A stretch of 64,000 bases of DNA from NCBI RefSeq assembly GCF_009650605.1, contig NZ_WAJT01000003.1, positions 434,001 through 498,000 on the forward strand, in the 5' to 3' direction. A model generated the notes under the pieces. That model saw nothing but the letters and a program-made list of their open reading frames with translations. It was not told the DNA's origin and did no database searches. Shown in pieces: positions 51,988 through 61,320 of the stretch (position 1 is its first letter; the number at the start of each line of letters is the position of its first letter). The stretch comes from Labrenzia sp. CE80 (GTDB lineage: Bacteria > Pseudomonadota > Alphaproteobacteria > Rhizobiales > Stappiaceae). The translations under genes were made by a program, and so were the position numbers.

Positions 51988-53787
51988 CTAGTGATTGTCG
52001 CGCGGAAGACCCTTCGAATGAGCCACGTCCTGATATTTGACCGCGGGTTTTAGCACCATGCCCTTGTCGAACTGATCCACCATGCCGCGTTGAATTTCCT
52101 GCCATGGTGTCTGGTGCTCCGCATAGGCAAAACCACCTTCGGTTTCGAGGGCTGCGCGCCGCCCGGCCAATTCCGCGTCAGAGATCAGGATATTGGCGGT
52201 GCCCTTGCCAAGATCGATCCGCACCCGGTCGCCGGTCTGGATCAGCGCGAGGCCGCCCATCGCTGCGGCCTCTGGCGATGCATTGAGGATCGAGGGAGAG
52301 CCGGAAGTCCCCGACTGGCGGCCATCACCGATGCAGGGTAGCGAATGAATGCCACGCTTGATCAGGGCCGCCGGTGGCTGCATGTTGACGACTTCAGCCC
52401 CGCCCGGATAGCCGATCGGGCCCGTGCCGCGGATGAACAACATGCAGTGTTCATCGATGTTGAGCTCGGGATTGTCGATGTTGTCATGATAATCTTCAGG
52501 GCCTTCGAAAACGATAGCGCGGCCTTCAAAGGCGTTCAGGTCATCCGGATTCAGCAGGTAGCGATCGCGGAATTCTTCTGAGATCACGCTGGTTTTCATG
52601 ATCGCGCTGTTGAAGAGATTGCCCTTCAGGTTGATGAATCCGGCGCTTTCCTTCAAGGGCTCGTCAAACGGAAGGATGACCTCCGCCATCTCGATCTCTA
52701 CATCGCCGCAGTTGTCGCCAATGCTCTTTCCGTTGACCGTCATGGTGCCCGGATGGGGCAGCTTGCCGTGTTTCATCAATTCGCCAACGACCGCGGGAAC
52801 ACCACCGGCATGATGATAGTCCTCGCCGAGGTATTCACCGGCGGGCTGAAGGTTGACCATGAGGGGAATTTCATGGCCCAGCTCCTGCCAGTCGTCATTG
52901 TCGAGCGGCACACCAAGGTGGCTGGCGATCGCGTTGAGATGGATCGGGGCATTGGTTGAGCCGCCGATTGCCGAGTTGACCACGATCGCGTTTTCAAACG
53001 CCTCTCGTGTCATGATGTCGGAAGGTTTGATGTCCTGATGCACCATGTCGACGATGCGCCGGCCGGTTTCGTAGGAGATTTGGCCACGTTCACGGTAGGG
53101 CGCTGGAATCGCAGCCGATCCTGGCAATTGCATGCCGAGCGCCTCAGCCAGGGAATTCATGGTGGTCGCCGTGCCCATGGTGTTGCAATAGCCGACAGAC
53201 GGCGCCGATGAGGAAACCAGATCCATGAAACCGTCGTAATCGATTTCACCGGCGGCCAGCATCTCGCGCGCTTTCCACACGATGGTGCCTGACCCTGTGC
53301 GTTCACCCTTGTGCCAACCGTTGAGCATCGGGCCGACCGAAAGGGCGATGGCCGGTATGTTGACCGTTGCTGCCGCCATCAAACAGGCAGGGGTTGTCTT
53401 GTCGCAGCCAATTGTCAGCACGACACCGTCGATCGGATATCCGTAAAGCAGCTCAACAAGGCCCAGATAGGCAAGGTTTCTGTCCAGCGCGGCGCCGGGG
53501 CGTTTGCCGGTTTCCTGGATCGGGTGCACTGGAAATTCAAAGCAGATGCCGCCGGCCTCGCGAATGCCCTCGCGCACGCGCTTGGCAAGCTCGATGTGAT
53601 GGCGATTGCATGGCGAAAGGTCCGAGCCGGTTTGCGCGATTCCGATGATCGGTTTGCCGGATTGAAGTTCCTCACGGGTCAGGCCAAAGTTGAGATAGCG
53701 TTCGATGTAAAGCGCCGTCATGCCCGGGTTGTCAGGATTGTCGAACCAGGCAGTTGATCGCAACTTGGGTGTCTTCTTGCTGGACAT
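51988..53787 (-). CDS. IlvD/Edd-family sugar-acid dehydratase (arabonate/xylonate dehydratase-like)
   Basis: A 599-residue [Fe-S] dehydratase. The N-terminal LRSTAWFDNPDNPGMTALYI and absence of IlvD-specific starts favour the sugar-acid branch (L-arabonate, D-xylonate or similar) over branched-chain amino-acid synthesis. Cluster cysteines and conserved motifs are SPCNRHHIELAKR, IGCDKTTPACLMAAAT and VGYCNTMGTATTMNSLAEAL; the C-terminal GRQSGTSGSPSILNASPEAA is typical. It dehydrates an aldonic acid to a 2-keto-3-deoxy acid. Neighbouring denD and the PEP-mutase-like gene fit a sugar-acid route, by inference. Confidence 0.88.
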   Translation of the reverse strand: MSSKKTPKLRSTAWFDNPDNPGMTALYIERYLNFGLTREELQSGKPIIGIAQTGSDLSPCNRHHIELAKRVREGIREAGGICFEFPVHPIQETGKRPGAALDRNLAYLGLVELLYGYPIDGVVLTIGCDKTTPACLMAAATVNIPAIALSVGPMLNGWHKGERTGSGTIVWKAREMLAAGEIDYDGFMDLVSSSAPSVGYCNTMGTATTMNSLAEALGMQLPGSAAIPAPYRERGQISYETGRRIVDMVHQDIKPSDIMTREAFENAIVVNSAIGGSTNAPIHLNAIASHLGVPLDNDDWQELGHEIPLMVNLQPAGEYLGEDYHHAGGVPAVVGELMKHGKLPHPGTMTVNGKSIGDNCGDVEIEMAEVILPFDEPLKESAGFINLKGNLFNSAIMKTSVISEEFRDRYLLNPDDLNAFEGRAIVFEGPEDYHDNIDNPELNIDEHCMLFIRGTGPIGYPGGAEVVNMQPPAALIKRGIHSLPCIGDGRQSGTSGSPSILNASPEAAAMGGLALIQTGDRVRIDLGKGTANILISDAELAGRRAALETEGGFAYAEHQTPWQEIQRGMVDQFDKGMVLKPAVKYQDVAHSKGLPRDNH

Positions 53788-53909
53788 GAGTTTCTCCCCC
53801 TCAGGACTTTTGCGGCGCAGTTGAATTTGAACCGATTAACACCACCGACCCCAACGTCTGTAAAGTCGCGATTGCATCAAAGTGGTTCGATTGTCGAAAT
53901 ACAATTGCT

Positions 53910-55523
53910 TCAGAACTTTAGCCGGTTCGCAAGTTTGTCCGCGATGAGCCAAGGTCCCAAGAGTCCGAGGGCAAATACCAGTGGCGCAGCTGTCGCGGGA
54001 ACAAGCGCGACGGCACCCAGAAGGCCTGAAAGGACACGCAGAGCAAGATTGAAGCCGCGCACAAGGCGTGTTTGTTCGTCCATTCTCGAGGCCATGGTCA
54101 ACAGGTCGGCAAGGGGATCAAGCTGCCCCGCGGGCAGGGTCGCCAGCAGAACGGCCTCGCCTCTTGTTTCCGAAGACAGAGCAAAAACACCGCGCCGGTC
54201 GCTTGCCCCGATTCCGACATAGAGTCCTTTTGCCTGAGACAACTTCGATTGCACGACTGCGAACCGATCTCTTTGCCTGATGTCGCCGGTCACGTCGTCA
54301 ACGCCAAGACTTGCACCGACCGCCTCCGCCGTTTGAAGATGTGCTCCTGTGACGAGGAGGCTTTCGATGCCCATTGTCTTGAGTTGGCCGATGAGCTCGT
54401 GTGCTTGCGGATGTGGGGTGCCTTGAAGACCGAGAATGCCGACAGCCCGCTCGCCGACCGAGACGATCACGCAGGTCTTTCCGGCGGCCTGAAGCGGCTT
54501 GCAGAGCGAGTTGGCCATGAAACAGTCGACTTTCAGCCGGGCCATCAGAGCAGTGTTTCCAACTGCAACGGATCTGCCATTGATCAGGGCAACGGCCCCG
54601 AGGCCCGAAACCTCTTCCCACTCATCGGGCGCGTTCCGGGGCAGGGACCAATCATCCGAAATGGAACGGATGGCGGCACCGATCGGATGTCTTGCATAGC
54701 GTTCCGTGGTCGCGGCGACGGCCAGCAAGCGCTCCGAACCCTTGTCGAAGGCGTGGACATCTGTGACGATACACTGACCATCCGCAAGCAAGGTTGGATT
54801 GTCAAAGGCAATGGCGGTGCTGGCGGCTATGGCCGTGAGTGCATCCGCCCCATTTAGCTCTACGCCCGTCTCTTGCGCTTTTCGAATTCCAATTTGAAGG
54901 ATGAGGGCCCTTGTGAGCTCCGGCGCATAAGGCCATGCAAGCGCAAGGGATGCTGTTCCGGCTATCAAGCCTTCCGTAGGGCCGGAGGTCGCCCACCAGC
55001 CAATCAGACTGACGAGGGCAAGGGCAATCGCGCCATAGGCTTGACGAAGCACCCATATCTCATCTTGGTCAACGGTATCGGGGAACCTCTGGCGGGCTGC
55101 ATTTGCAAGCGCGCGTCCACTTGCAAGACAGACAGCAGAAAAGAGTGGGGCGATGATCTGCTCCGGATCGGTGCCGCTCAGGTAGAACGCTCCAGCGGCT
55201 GCAAGACTGAGAGTCGCAACCGCAAGACTTGCCACGTCCAGTTTATGGCGAAAGTCGCCCGCCATTTGCCAAGCCAGAAGACCGGCTCCACTGGCGAAGG
55301 CCACGATCAGAGAGATCAGCTCTATCGTTGCACCCGGCAAGAGCGGGCCGCGGATTGCCGAGGAGGCGGTCAGGATGACGGAGAGGGCAAAAAGCAGGGC
55401 GCATGCGCCAGACAGCAGACGAGAGAGCACGTTGAAACGTATCGCGGTCATCAAAGAGGCCTGAAATGGGAAATCGGAGTCAGGATGCAGACTCAGGCTG
55501 CGCACTTTACGGGAGAACAGCAT
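53910..55523 (-). CDS. Catalytically dead P-type (P1B-like) ATPase homologue
   Basis: A 537-residue membrane protein that aligns along its length with heavy-metal P-type ATPases but has lost the key residues. The metal motif CPC-(A/x)-LGLATP is WPYAPELTRA. The phosphorylation motif DKTGTLT is DNPTLLA (only Asp kept). TGD-N is TGAHLQTAEA. GDG-x-ND-x-P is GIGASDRRG. The nucleotide-domain HP motif survives (ERYARHPIGAAIR), as does its Gly-rich part (VSGLGAVALINGRSVAVGN). No HMA domain is present. About six membrane helices remain. The ORF is intact, so it is probably a pseudoenzyme, not a decaying pseudogene. The start may be 55523 or ATG 55451. Confidence 0.82.
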   Translation of the reverse strand: MLFSRKVRSLSLHPDSDFPFQASLMTAIRFNVLSRLLSGACALLFALSVILTASSAIRGPLLPGATIELISLIVAFASGAGLLAWQMAGDFRHKLDVASLAVATLSLAAAGAFYLSGTDPEQIIAPLFSAVCLASGRALANAARQRFPDTVDQDEIWVLRQAYGAIALALVSLIGWWATSGPTEGLIAGTASLALAWPYAPELTRALILQIGIRKAQETGVELNGADALTAIAASTAIAFDNPTLLADGQCIVTDVHAFDKGSERLLAVAATTERYARHPIGAAIRSISDDWSLPRNAPDEWEEVSGLGAVALINGRSVAVGNTALMARLKVDCFMANSLCKPLQAAGKTCVIVSVGERAVGILGLQGTPHPQAHELIGQLKTMGIESLLVTGAHLQTAEAVGASLGVDDVTGDIRQRDRFAVVQSKLSQAKGLYVGIGASDRRGVFALSSETRGEAVLLATLPAGQLDPLADLLTMASRMDEQTRLVRGFNLALRVLSGLLGAVALVPATAAPLVFALGLLGPWLIADKLANRLKF

Positions 55524-55749
55524 TGCTGTCGTCCGTCCCGCACGTCGATCAACAGGCAGGATCTGTCAAGAATGAGGCACGGTGGAGTCGATTTTGGCGA
55601 TCAAAAAATAGATTTGAATAAAATGAAGGCAATTATGGGTTTTAAACCATGTCAAAAATTGCTATTCTTACCTTACGGAATTTGAGTTGATCCGCGATAT
55701 TTAGGGATCGGAACATTATATTCTGTGTTGTTTTTTGAGTGTTTCAAAC

Positions 55750-55776
55750 AGGAGGGGGCTTGCCCCCTCCTTTTTT
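55750..55776 (+). terminator. Strong plus-strand terminator without a plus-strand gene (possible sRNA end)
   Basis: AGGAGGGGGC / GCCCCCTCC (9-bp stem) with a two-base loop is followed by TTTTTT. Both flanking genes are on the minus strand, so a plus-strand terminator here implies a plus-strand transcript that starts in the AT-rich stretch 55590-55745. That stretch carries no ORF on the plus strand that looks real. A small RNA is possible. A second hairpin (8-bp, 55782-55799) follows. Confidence 0.72.
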
Positions 55777-55818
55777 CGTCGCATCGCTGTCCAGCGATGT
55801 TTCAACATGTTCCAAAAA

Positions 55819-57540
55819 CTAGACCGTCTGCAACTTATCCCGCGACAACAAGTCTAGGGATGGCATCAGACCGAGCAGTTGGCGCGTGTAGTCATGCTGG
55901 GGAGCATCAAACAATGCGTCGCAATCTGCCACTTCGCACAGTTCTCCGTGGCGCATGACGCCGATTCGATTGCACATCTGCCGAATGACGGCCAGGTCGT
56001 GACTGATAAAGAGCATGGTCAAACCAAGTTCTTCCTGCAGATCTTTCAAAAGGTTCAGGATCTGGGCCTGGATCGAGACGTCCAAGGCAGAAGTCGGTTC
56101 GTCGCAAATCAGGAACCTTGGACGTGTCGCCAAAGCCCTGGCAATCGAGATCCTTTGTCTTTGTCCGCCCGAAAACTCATGTGGGAATTTCTGACCAGCC
56201 GCCGCCCCGAGACCAACATGATCAAGAAGGTCGGCGACGATTTGATGGACCTCGGAGTTGGATGACGCCAATTTGTGGAACTTGATCGGCTCGGCGATGA
56301 TGTCACGGACACGCATACGTGCGTTCAACGATGAGAAGGGATCCTGAAAGATCATCTGCATCTGGCGGCGCATCGCAAGCACCTGCCTGCGGTCTTTCAG
56401 GGACGTCAGTTCTTGCCCGGCAAAGAGGATCGACCCGCCGCTTGGGTGATAGAGACCTGTGACCAGTCGGGCGATGGTCGATTTTCCGGATCCGGATTCG
56501 CCTACTAGGCCAAAGGTCTCGCCTTCGAGAATGTCGAAACTGACCTTCTTGACGGCATGAAAATAGCGACGCCTTGAGGGTATGATTGACCCGTGGGTTT
56601 CAAACCGCATTTCGAGGTCTTTGATCGATAGAAGCGCACCGTTCGCCTTTTCATAATTGCGCGATTGACCCAGCCAATGCGTCGAGATGTCGATGTGCTT
56701 GGTCGGAACACCTGCCTTTTCGATGTAGTTCACGACCGGGAAACGGTTGATGCGAACGTCAGGTCGCGGCACAGCCGAAATCAGGCTCTGGGTATAGGGA
56801 TGGTTCGGTGCGCCCAGGACCTGTTTCGTCTCGCCATATTCCACCAGTTTACCCTGATACATCACGGCAACGTGGTCAGTGATGTCGGCAATCACACCCA
56901 TGTCGTGGGTGATCACGAGCATGGCGACATTCCGCTCCTCACAGAGCTTCTTCATCAGTTCGAGGATTTGCGCCTGGATCGAAACATCGAGCGCCGTGGT
57001 TGGCTCGTCGGCGATTACCAGCTCAGGCTCTGCACACAGTGCGAGCGCAATTACGACGCGCTGGCGCATGCCACCTGAAAACTGATGCGGATATTGCTTG
57101 ACCCGTTCGGCAGGGTCGGGAATGCCGACCGCATCAATCAGTTCGATGGCTCGTTTGCGCGCCTCGGCCGCATTGAATGGCATATGAGTGCGGATCGTCT
57201 CGACGAGCTGAGACTCGACGGTTTGAAGCGGGTCAAGCGACGTGAGTGGATCCTGGAAAATCATCCCGATCCGACGGCCGCGCATCAGGCGCTTTTCCTT
57301 GTCGGGGAGATTGTCGATTCGCTGGCCGTGCAGAAAGATCTCACCCTCGGCAACTCGGCCTGGCTCCTGCAAAAGCCCGATCACCGCATTTCCGACGGTT
57401 GACTTACCGGCACCTGATTCTCCGACGACGCCGAGGACCTTGCCCGCCTCCAGCTTCAAGGTAACGCCTTCCACGGCGATGAATGTCGACTTCCGCCCCG
57501 GGAATTCGACCTTGAGGTCATGAATATCGAGAACGCTCAT
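55819..57540 (-). CDS. Peptide/nickel-type ABC transporter, two-domain ATP-binding protein
   Basis: A 573-residue protein with two ABC ATPase domains in one chain, equivalent to DppD plus DppF (GsiA-type). Domain 1 (about 1-265): Walker A VVGESGAGKSTVGNAVIGLL, signature HQFSGGMRQRVVIALAL. Domain 2 (about 310-570): GLVGESGSGKSTIARLVTGL, signature HEFSGGQRQRISIARAL. Both have Walker B DEP motifs. The oligopeptide C-terminal extension (about 240-300) is present after domain 1. It is the last gene of a binding protein-dppB-dppC-ATPase operon. The gap to dppC is 10 bp. Confidence 0.94.
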   Translation of the reverse strand: MSVLDIHDLKVEFPGRKSTFIAVEGVTLKLEAGKVLGVVGESGAGKSTVGNAVIGLLQEPGRVAEGEIFLHGQRIDNLPDKEKRLMRGRRIGMIFQDPLTSLDPLQTVESQLVETIRTHMPFNAAEARKRAIELIDAVGIPDPAERVKQYPHQFSGGMRQRVVIALALCAEPELVIADEPTTALDVSIQAQILELMKKLCEERNVAMLVITHDMGVIADITDHVAVMYQGKLVEYGETKQVLGAPNHPYTQSLISAVPRPDVRINRFPVVNYIEKAGVPTKHIDISTHWLGQSRNYEKANGALLSIKDLEMRFETHGSIIPSRRRYFHAVKKVSFDILEGETFGLVGESGSGKSTIARLVTGLYHPSGGSILFAGQELTSLKDRRQVLAMRRQMQMIFQDPFSSLNARMRVRDIIAEPIKFHKLASSNSEVHQIVADLLDHVGLGAAAGQKFPHEFSGGQRQRISIARALATRPRFLICDEPTSALDVSIQAQILNLLKDLQEELGLTMLFISHDLAVIRQMCNRIGVMRHGELCEVADCDALFDAPQHDYTRQLLGLMPSLDLLSRDKLQTV

Positions 57541-57550
57541 GCTGACCTCC

Positions 57551-58537
57551 CTATCGCAGTTTCGGGTTCAGGGCGTCGCGTAGCCAATCGCCCAGAAGGT
57601 TGACGTTGAGAACCAGCAGCGCCAGGGCAAGCCCTGGGAAGATCGCGATCCACCACTCACCGGAGTAAAGGAAGTCGTTGCCGATGGAGATCAGCGTGCC
57701 CAACGAAGGCTGGGTGGGCGGCATGCCGACACCGAGGAACGACAGCGTTGCTTCAGTCACGATCGCCAAGGCCAGGTTGATCGTGGCGATAACGAGCACC
57801 GGCCCGGTAACGTTGGGCAGGATATGACGGACCATGATGATCACTGACGGAATGCCGATCACTCGTGCTGCCTGAACATATTCCTTGTTCTTTTCCACCA
57901 TGGTCGAGCCGCGCACCGTGCGGGCGTATTGAACCCAAAAGGAGAGCGCGAGGGAAAAGATCAGGATCCAGAACGAGAAGACTTCGCGGTCGATGCCGCC
58001 GAAGATTCCGCGCGCTGCCCCGTCTACGAGAAGCGCGATCAGGATCGCAGGGAAGGTCAGCTGAATGTCGGCGATGCGCATGATGACGGCATCCACGCGC
58101 CCACCCATATAGCCTGCAACTAGACCAAGGCTGATGCCGAGAACAGCTGCCGCGATCACCGAGCAAAAGCCGACGATCAGCGAGATCCGCATGCCGTAAA
58201 AAATGCCGGACAGCAGGTCGCGACCCTGATCGTCTGTTCCCAGGACGAAACGCGGATCTGCATATTCCATCCAGACCGGCGGTACGCGGGCGTCCATGAT
58301 CGATAGCGTGGCCAGATCAAAGGGATCATGAGGCGAAATCCAGGGAGCGAGGAACGCCAGCAGAAACAAGGCCGCAGTTCCCAGTGCGGCTGCGACCGTC
58401 ACCTTTGACCGCAGGAACGAGTGAAAGATGTCGCTGTCCAGGAATGCAGACATGCTGCTGCGCCGGGGTTCGGTCGACGCTTCCGGAGTTCTGTCTGCGA
58501 CCGCGGCCTTGACGTCTTCGTTGCCGAATAAAGGCAT
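57551..58537 (-). CDS. Peptide/nickel-type ABC transporter, permease DppC-like
   Basis: A 328-residue permease. The N-terminal ~55 residues are hydrophilic. Features include PWISPHDPFDL, the DppC-specific FVLGTDDQGRDLLSGIFYGM, the EAA loop YVQAARVIGIPSVIIMVRHI with LPNVTGPVL, and TEATLSFLGVGMPPTQPSLG. It pairs with the DppB-like permease 13 bp upstream. About six membrane helices. Confidence 0.95.
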   Translation of the reverse strand: MPLFGNEDVKAAVADRTPEASTEPRRSSMSAFLDSDIFHSFLRSKVTVAAALGTAALFLLAFLAPWISPHDPFDLATLSIMDARVPPVWMEYADPRFVLGTDDQGRDLLSGIFYGMRISLIVGFCSVIAAAVLGISLGLVAGYMGGRVDAVIMRIADIQLTFPAILIALLVDGAARGIFGGIDREVFSFWILIFSLALSFWVQYARTVRGSTMVEKNKEYVQAARVIGIPSVIIMVRHILPNVTGPVLVIATINLALAIVTEATLSFLGVGMPPTQPSLGTLISIGNDFLYSGEWWIAIFPGLALALLVLNVNLLGDWLRDALNPKLR

Positions 58538-58550
58538 AATGTTTCTCCGC

Positions 58551-59525
58551 TCAGGCCCGTCCGATCCGCAGACGCGGGTCGATCACGAAATACAGGATGT
58601 CGACGATGAAGTTGATCGCGACGAAAAGGAAAGCGGTCAAAAGCAGATAGGCTGCCATGATCGGTATGTCGACGTTCTGCACCGCTTGTAGGAACATCAG
58701 TCCCATCCCGGGCCATTGGAAAACCGTTTCCGTGATGGTTGCAAAGGCGATGATAGAGCCGAGCTGCAGGCCTGTGATGGTAATGACCGGGACCATCGTG
58801 TTTTTGAGCGCATGGCGAAAATGCACGATCCTGTCGGGCAAGCCACGGGCTCTTGCGAACTTGATGTAGTCCGTTCGAATGACCTCTAGCATCTCTGCGC
58901 GGATCAACCGCATGATGAGTGTCATCTGGTAAAGGCCTAGGGTGATCGACGGCAGTACCAGCGCTTTCAGGCCAGAGACTGTGAGGAAGCCGGTGGTCCA
59001 CCAGGAACCGACCTCGACAACCTCGCCGCGGCCAAAGCTGGGCAGCCACTGTAAGGTCACGGAAAACAGGAAAATCAGAAGAATGCCGATGAAAAAGGTC
59101 GGCAGGGAAATGCCGACCAGCGAGACCGACAGGAACAGTTTGGACAGAGCTGCTTCTCGGTTCAGTCCAGCATAAATGCCCATGGGAATGCCAACGACCA
59201 AGGCGAACAAGGCGGACATGAAACTGAGCTCAAGCGTCGCCGGAATTCGTTTGGCGAACAGGTCCGAAACTGGTTGTCTGAATTGATAGGAAGTTCCGAA
59301 GTCGAACTGCGCGGCGTTGGTTACGAACCGGAAAAACTGGACGGGGATCGGGTCATTGAGCCCAAGTCGCTCGCGCAAGGCTTCGCGTTCCTCGATGGAT
59401 GTCTCGATGCCGACCATCTGGTTGACCGGGTCGCCGACAAAACGAAACAGCGTGAACGCGAGCAGTGCAACGACCAACATGACAATCATCGCCTGCAGCA
59501 GGCGACGTATTGCAAAACCAAACAT
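58551..59525 (-). CDS. Peptide/nickel-type ABC transporter, permease DppB-like
   Basis: A 324-residue permease with six membrane helices. The start MFGFAIRRLLQAMIVMLVVA is typical of DppB, so the ATG at 59525 is used; the upstream ORF to 59660 overlaps the binding-protein gene and is not coding. EAA loop: YIKFARARGLPDRIVHFRHA, LKNTMVPVIT. It is separated from the binding-protein gene by 61 bp containing a hairpin. Confidence 0.94.
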   Translation of the reverse strand: MFGFAIRRLLQAMIVMLVVALLAFTLFRFVGDPVNQMVGIETSIEEREALRERLGLNDPIPVQFFRFVTNAAQFDFGTSYQFRQPVSDLFAKRIPATLELSFMSALFALVVGIPMGIYAGLNREAALSKLFLSVSLVGISLPTFFIGILLIFLFSVTLQWLPSFGRGEVVEVGSWWTTGFLTVSGLKALVLPSITLGLYQMTLIMRLIRAEMLEVIRTDYIKFARARGLPDRIVHFRHALKNTMVPVITITGLQLGSIIAFATITETVFQWPGMGLMFLQAVQNVDIPIMAAYLLLTAFLFVAINFIVDILYFVIDPRLRIGRA

Positions 59526-59548
59526 GGCGGCTCTTTCCAGGAAATTGG

Positions 59549-59578
59549 CCATGCCCCCAGCCTGCGCCGGGAGCATGG
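59549..59578 (-). terminator. Hairpin between the binding-protein gene and dppB-like gene
   Basis: On the minus strand, CCATGCTCCCGGC pairs along its full 13 nt with GCTGGGGGCATGG (two wobble pairs) around GCAG. There is no T-run. It is likely to stabilise the upstream binding-protein message or partly stop transcription. Confidence 0.6.
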
Positions 59579-59586
59579 TGATTGAT

Positions 59587-61173
59587 TTAGTTCTTGGTGA
59601 CGAACCGGAAGTGGAACTGGTTGTCAGCGCGCTGGGCGAGCTCGACACCTTCAGCAACACCCCATGCCAGACCCTGCTGATGAAGCGGGATGTGAGCCAC
59701 GTCGTTGTTGGAGAGGGTATAGGCCTCAGCGATCAGGGCGTCACGCTTGTCCGGATCATTTTCGACCAGGATCTTGTCTGCGAGAGCGTCGACTTCGGCG
59801 CTGCAGTAGCCGCCGAGGTTGAAAGCACCGCCATTGCCGGCTTCGTCACGGCACTGGATCAGGTTGTCCAGGATGTTCCAGCTGTCGAAGGAGCCGGGGG
59901 TCCAGCCGAGCAAGTAGAAGGAAGTGTCGAAACCGCCGGAAGCCAGAACCTTGGCGAAATACTTCGCCTTCGGCTGTGCGTTCAGGTCAACTGTGACGCC
60001 AATACGCGCCAGCATGGAGGCAACCGCCTGACAAATGGCTTCGTCGTTGACGTAGCGATCGTTCGGGCAGTCCATGCCAACGGAGAATCCGTCGCCATAA
60101 CCGGCTTCGGTAAGAAGCGCCTTGGCTGCATCCGGGTCATAGGGAAGACGTTCGAAGTCGCCGGACTTGGCGAACAGGAACGGCGAAATCATGATTGCGG
60201 ACGGTGTGGACAGGTCGCGCATGATCTTCCGCTTGATGCCTTCGATGTCGATGGCCTGGTAGAACGCCTTGCGGACGCGAATGTCCTTGAATGGGTTCTT
60301 GCCCTTGACGTCCGAATAGATCAGCTCGTCACGCATCTGGTCCATGCCAAGGAAGATGGTGCGTAGCTCGGGACCTGTCATTGCCATGGTACCGGCATTG
60401 TCATTGACGCGTTTCACGTCCTGAACCGGGATCGGATAGACCATGTCTAGCTCGCCGGACAGCAGTGCTGCAACACGGGTCGCGTCGGAGCCGATTGGTG
60501 TGAATTCAACACCATCCAGGTTGTGCGTTGCTTCATCCCACCAACCGTCATACTTCTCGTAGACGGTCTTTACGCCCGGCTCGTGGCTGACAAGCTTGAA
60601 GGGCCCAGTGCCATTGGCATGCAAAGCGGCGTAGTTCGGAGTGGTGTCGGAAGCAGAGGTGATGGCCACGGCATCGTTTGCCTCAGTCCATTCCTTGTCC
60701 ATGATGTACCAGGTGTCCCATTCGTAGTGAAGAATGGGGTTTGGTCCAGGCAGGACGAAGTCGACCGTATAATCATCAACGATCTCGACCTTCACGTCGC
60801 TTCCAACGCGCTTGGCAAGGTCGGAGCCTTCGCCATGCAGACGCTCTACGGAGAACGCTACATCTTCAGCTGTGAAATCGTTGCCGTTGTGGAATTTCAC
60901 GCCTTCGCGCAGATGAAAACGCCAGCGGTTCGGCTCAACCACTTCCCAGCTCTCTGCAAGGGAAGGTTCGATTTCCAGGTTTTCATTACGGCGAGTCAGA
61001 CCTTCATACACGTTGCCGAGTGCCGACAGCGTGAAGGTCTCGTTCAAGCTGTATGGATCCAGCTGGTTCAAGGCGCCCTGAAATGCAAATTTCAAGGTTT
61101 CTGCGTGGGCCGCCGAAGCAGTCAGGCCGGAGGCCAAGATGGCCGAGGCAAGTCCCAGATTGAGTTTGTTCAT
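59587..61173 (-). CDS. Peptide/nickel-type ABC transporter, substrate-binding protein (family 5)
   Basis: A 528-residue periplasmic protein with a Sec signal (NLGLASAILASGLTASAAHA). SBP_bac_5 features: LNQLDPYSLNETFTLSALGN, VYEGLTRRNENLEIEPSLAE, SWEVVEPNRWRFHLREGVKF with HNGNDFTAEDVAFSVERL, and a C-terminal PLHQQGLAWGVAEGVEL. The ATG at 61173 has GAGGGGAAC just upstream. The ligand is unknown; peptides, opines or acylated amino acids are possible. The M20 deacylase upstream of it suggests an acylated or peptide-like substrate. Confidence 0.94.
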   Translation of the reverse strand: MNKLNLGLASAILASGLTASAAHAETLKFAFQGALNQLDPYSLNETFTLSALGNVYEGLTRRNENLEIEPSLAESWEVVEPNRWRFHLREGVKFHNGNDFTAEDVAFSVERLHGEGSDLAKRVGSDVKVEIVDDYTVDFVLPGPNPILHYEWDTWYIMDKEWTEANDAVAITSASDTTPNYAALHANGTGPFKLVSHEPGVKTVYEKYDGWWDEATHNLDGVEFTPIGSDATRVAALLSGELDMVYPIPVQDVKRVNDNAGTMAMTGPELRTIFLGMDQMRDELIYSDVKGKNPFKDIRVRKAFYQAIDIEGIKRKIMRDLSTPSAIMISPFLFAKSGDFERLPYDPDAAKALLTEAGYGDGFSVGMDCPNDRYVNDEAICQAVASMLARIGVTVDLNAQPKAKYFAKVLASGGFDTSFYLLGWTPGSFDSWNILDNLIQCRDEAGNGGAFNLGGYCSAEVDALADKILVENDPDKRDALIAEAYTLSNNDVAHIPLHQQGLAWGVAEGVELAQRADNQFHFRFVTKN

Positions 61174-61320
61174 GTTCCCCTCGCGGTGTTCCGGTTTCCG
61201 GATTTGCAAGCCCCGCAGCCGGGGCTCGAACTTGGACGCAGAAACGACGATCTGCGATAAATTTCAGCATGCATCATGGCGCGTCATTTTTTGGCAGTCC
61301 ACCCCTATCTCGAAGAAATT

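Noticed and set aside
54873..55685. A long plus-strand ORF (270 codons) opposite the pseudo-ATPase gene
   Set aside because: It mirrors the codon structure of the minus-strand gene, has no family features, and no ribosome site; the minus-strand frame aligns with P-type ATPases.
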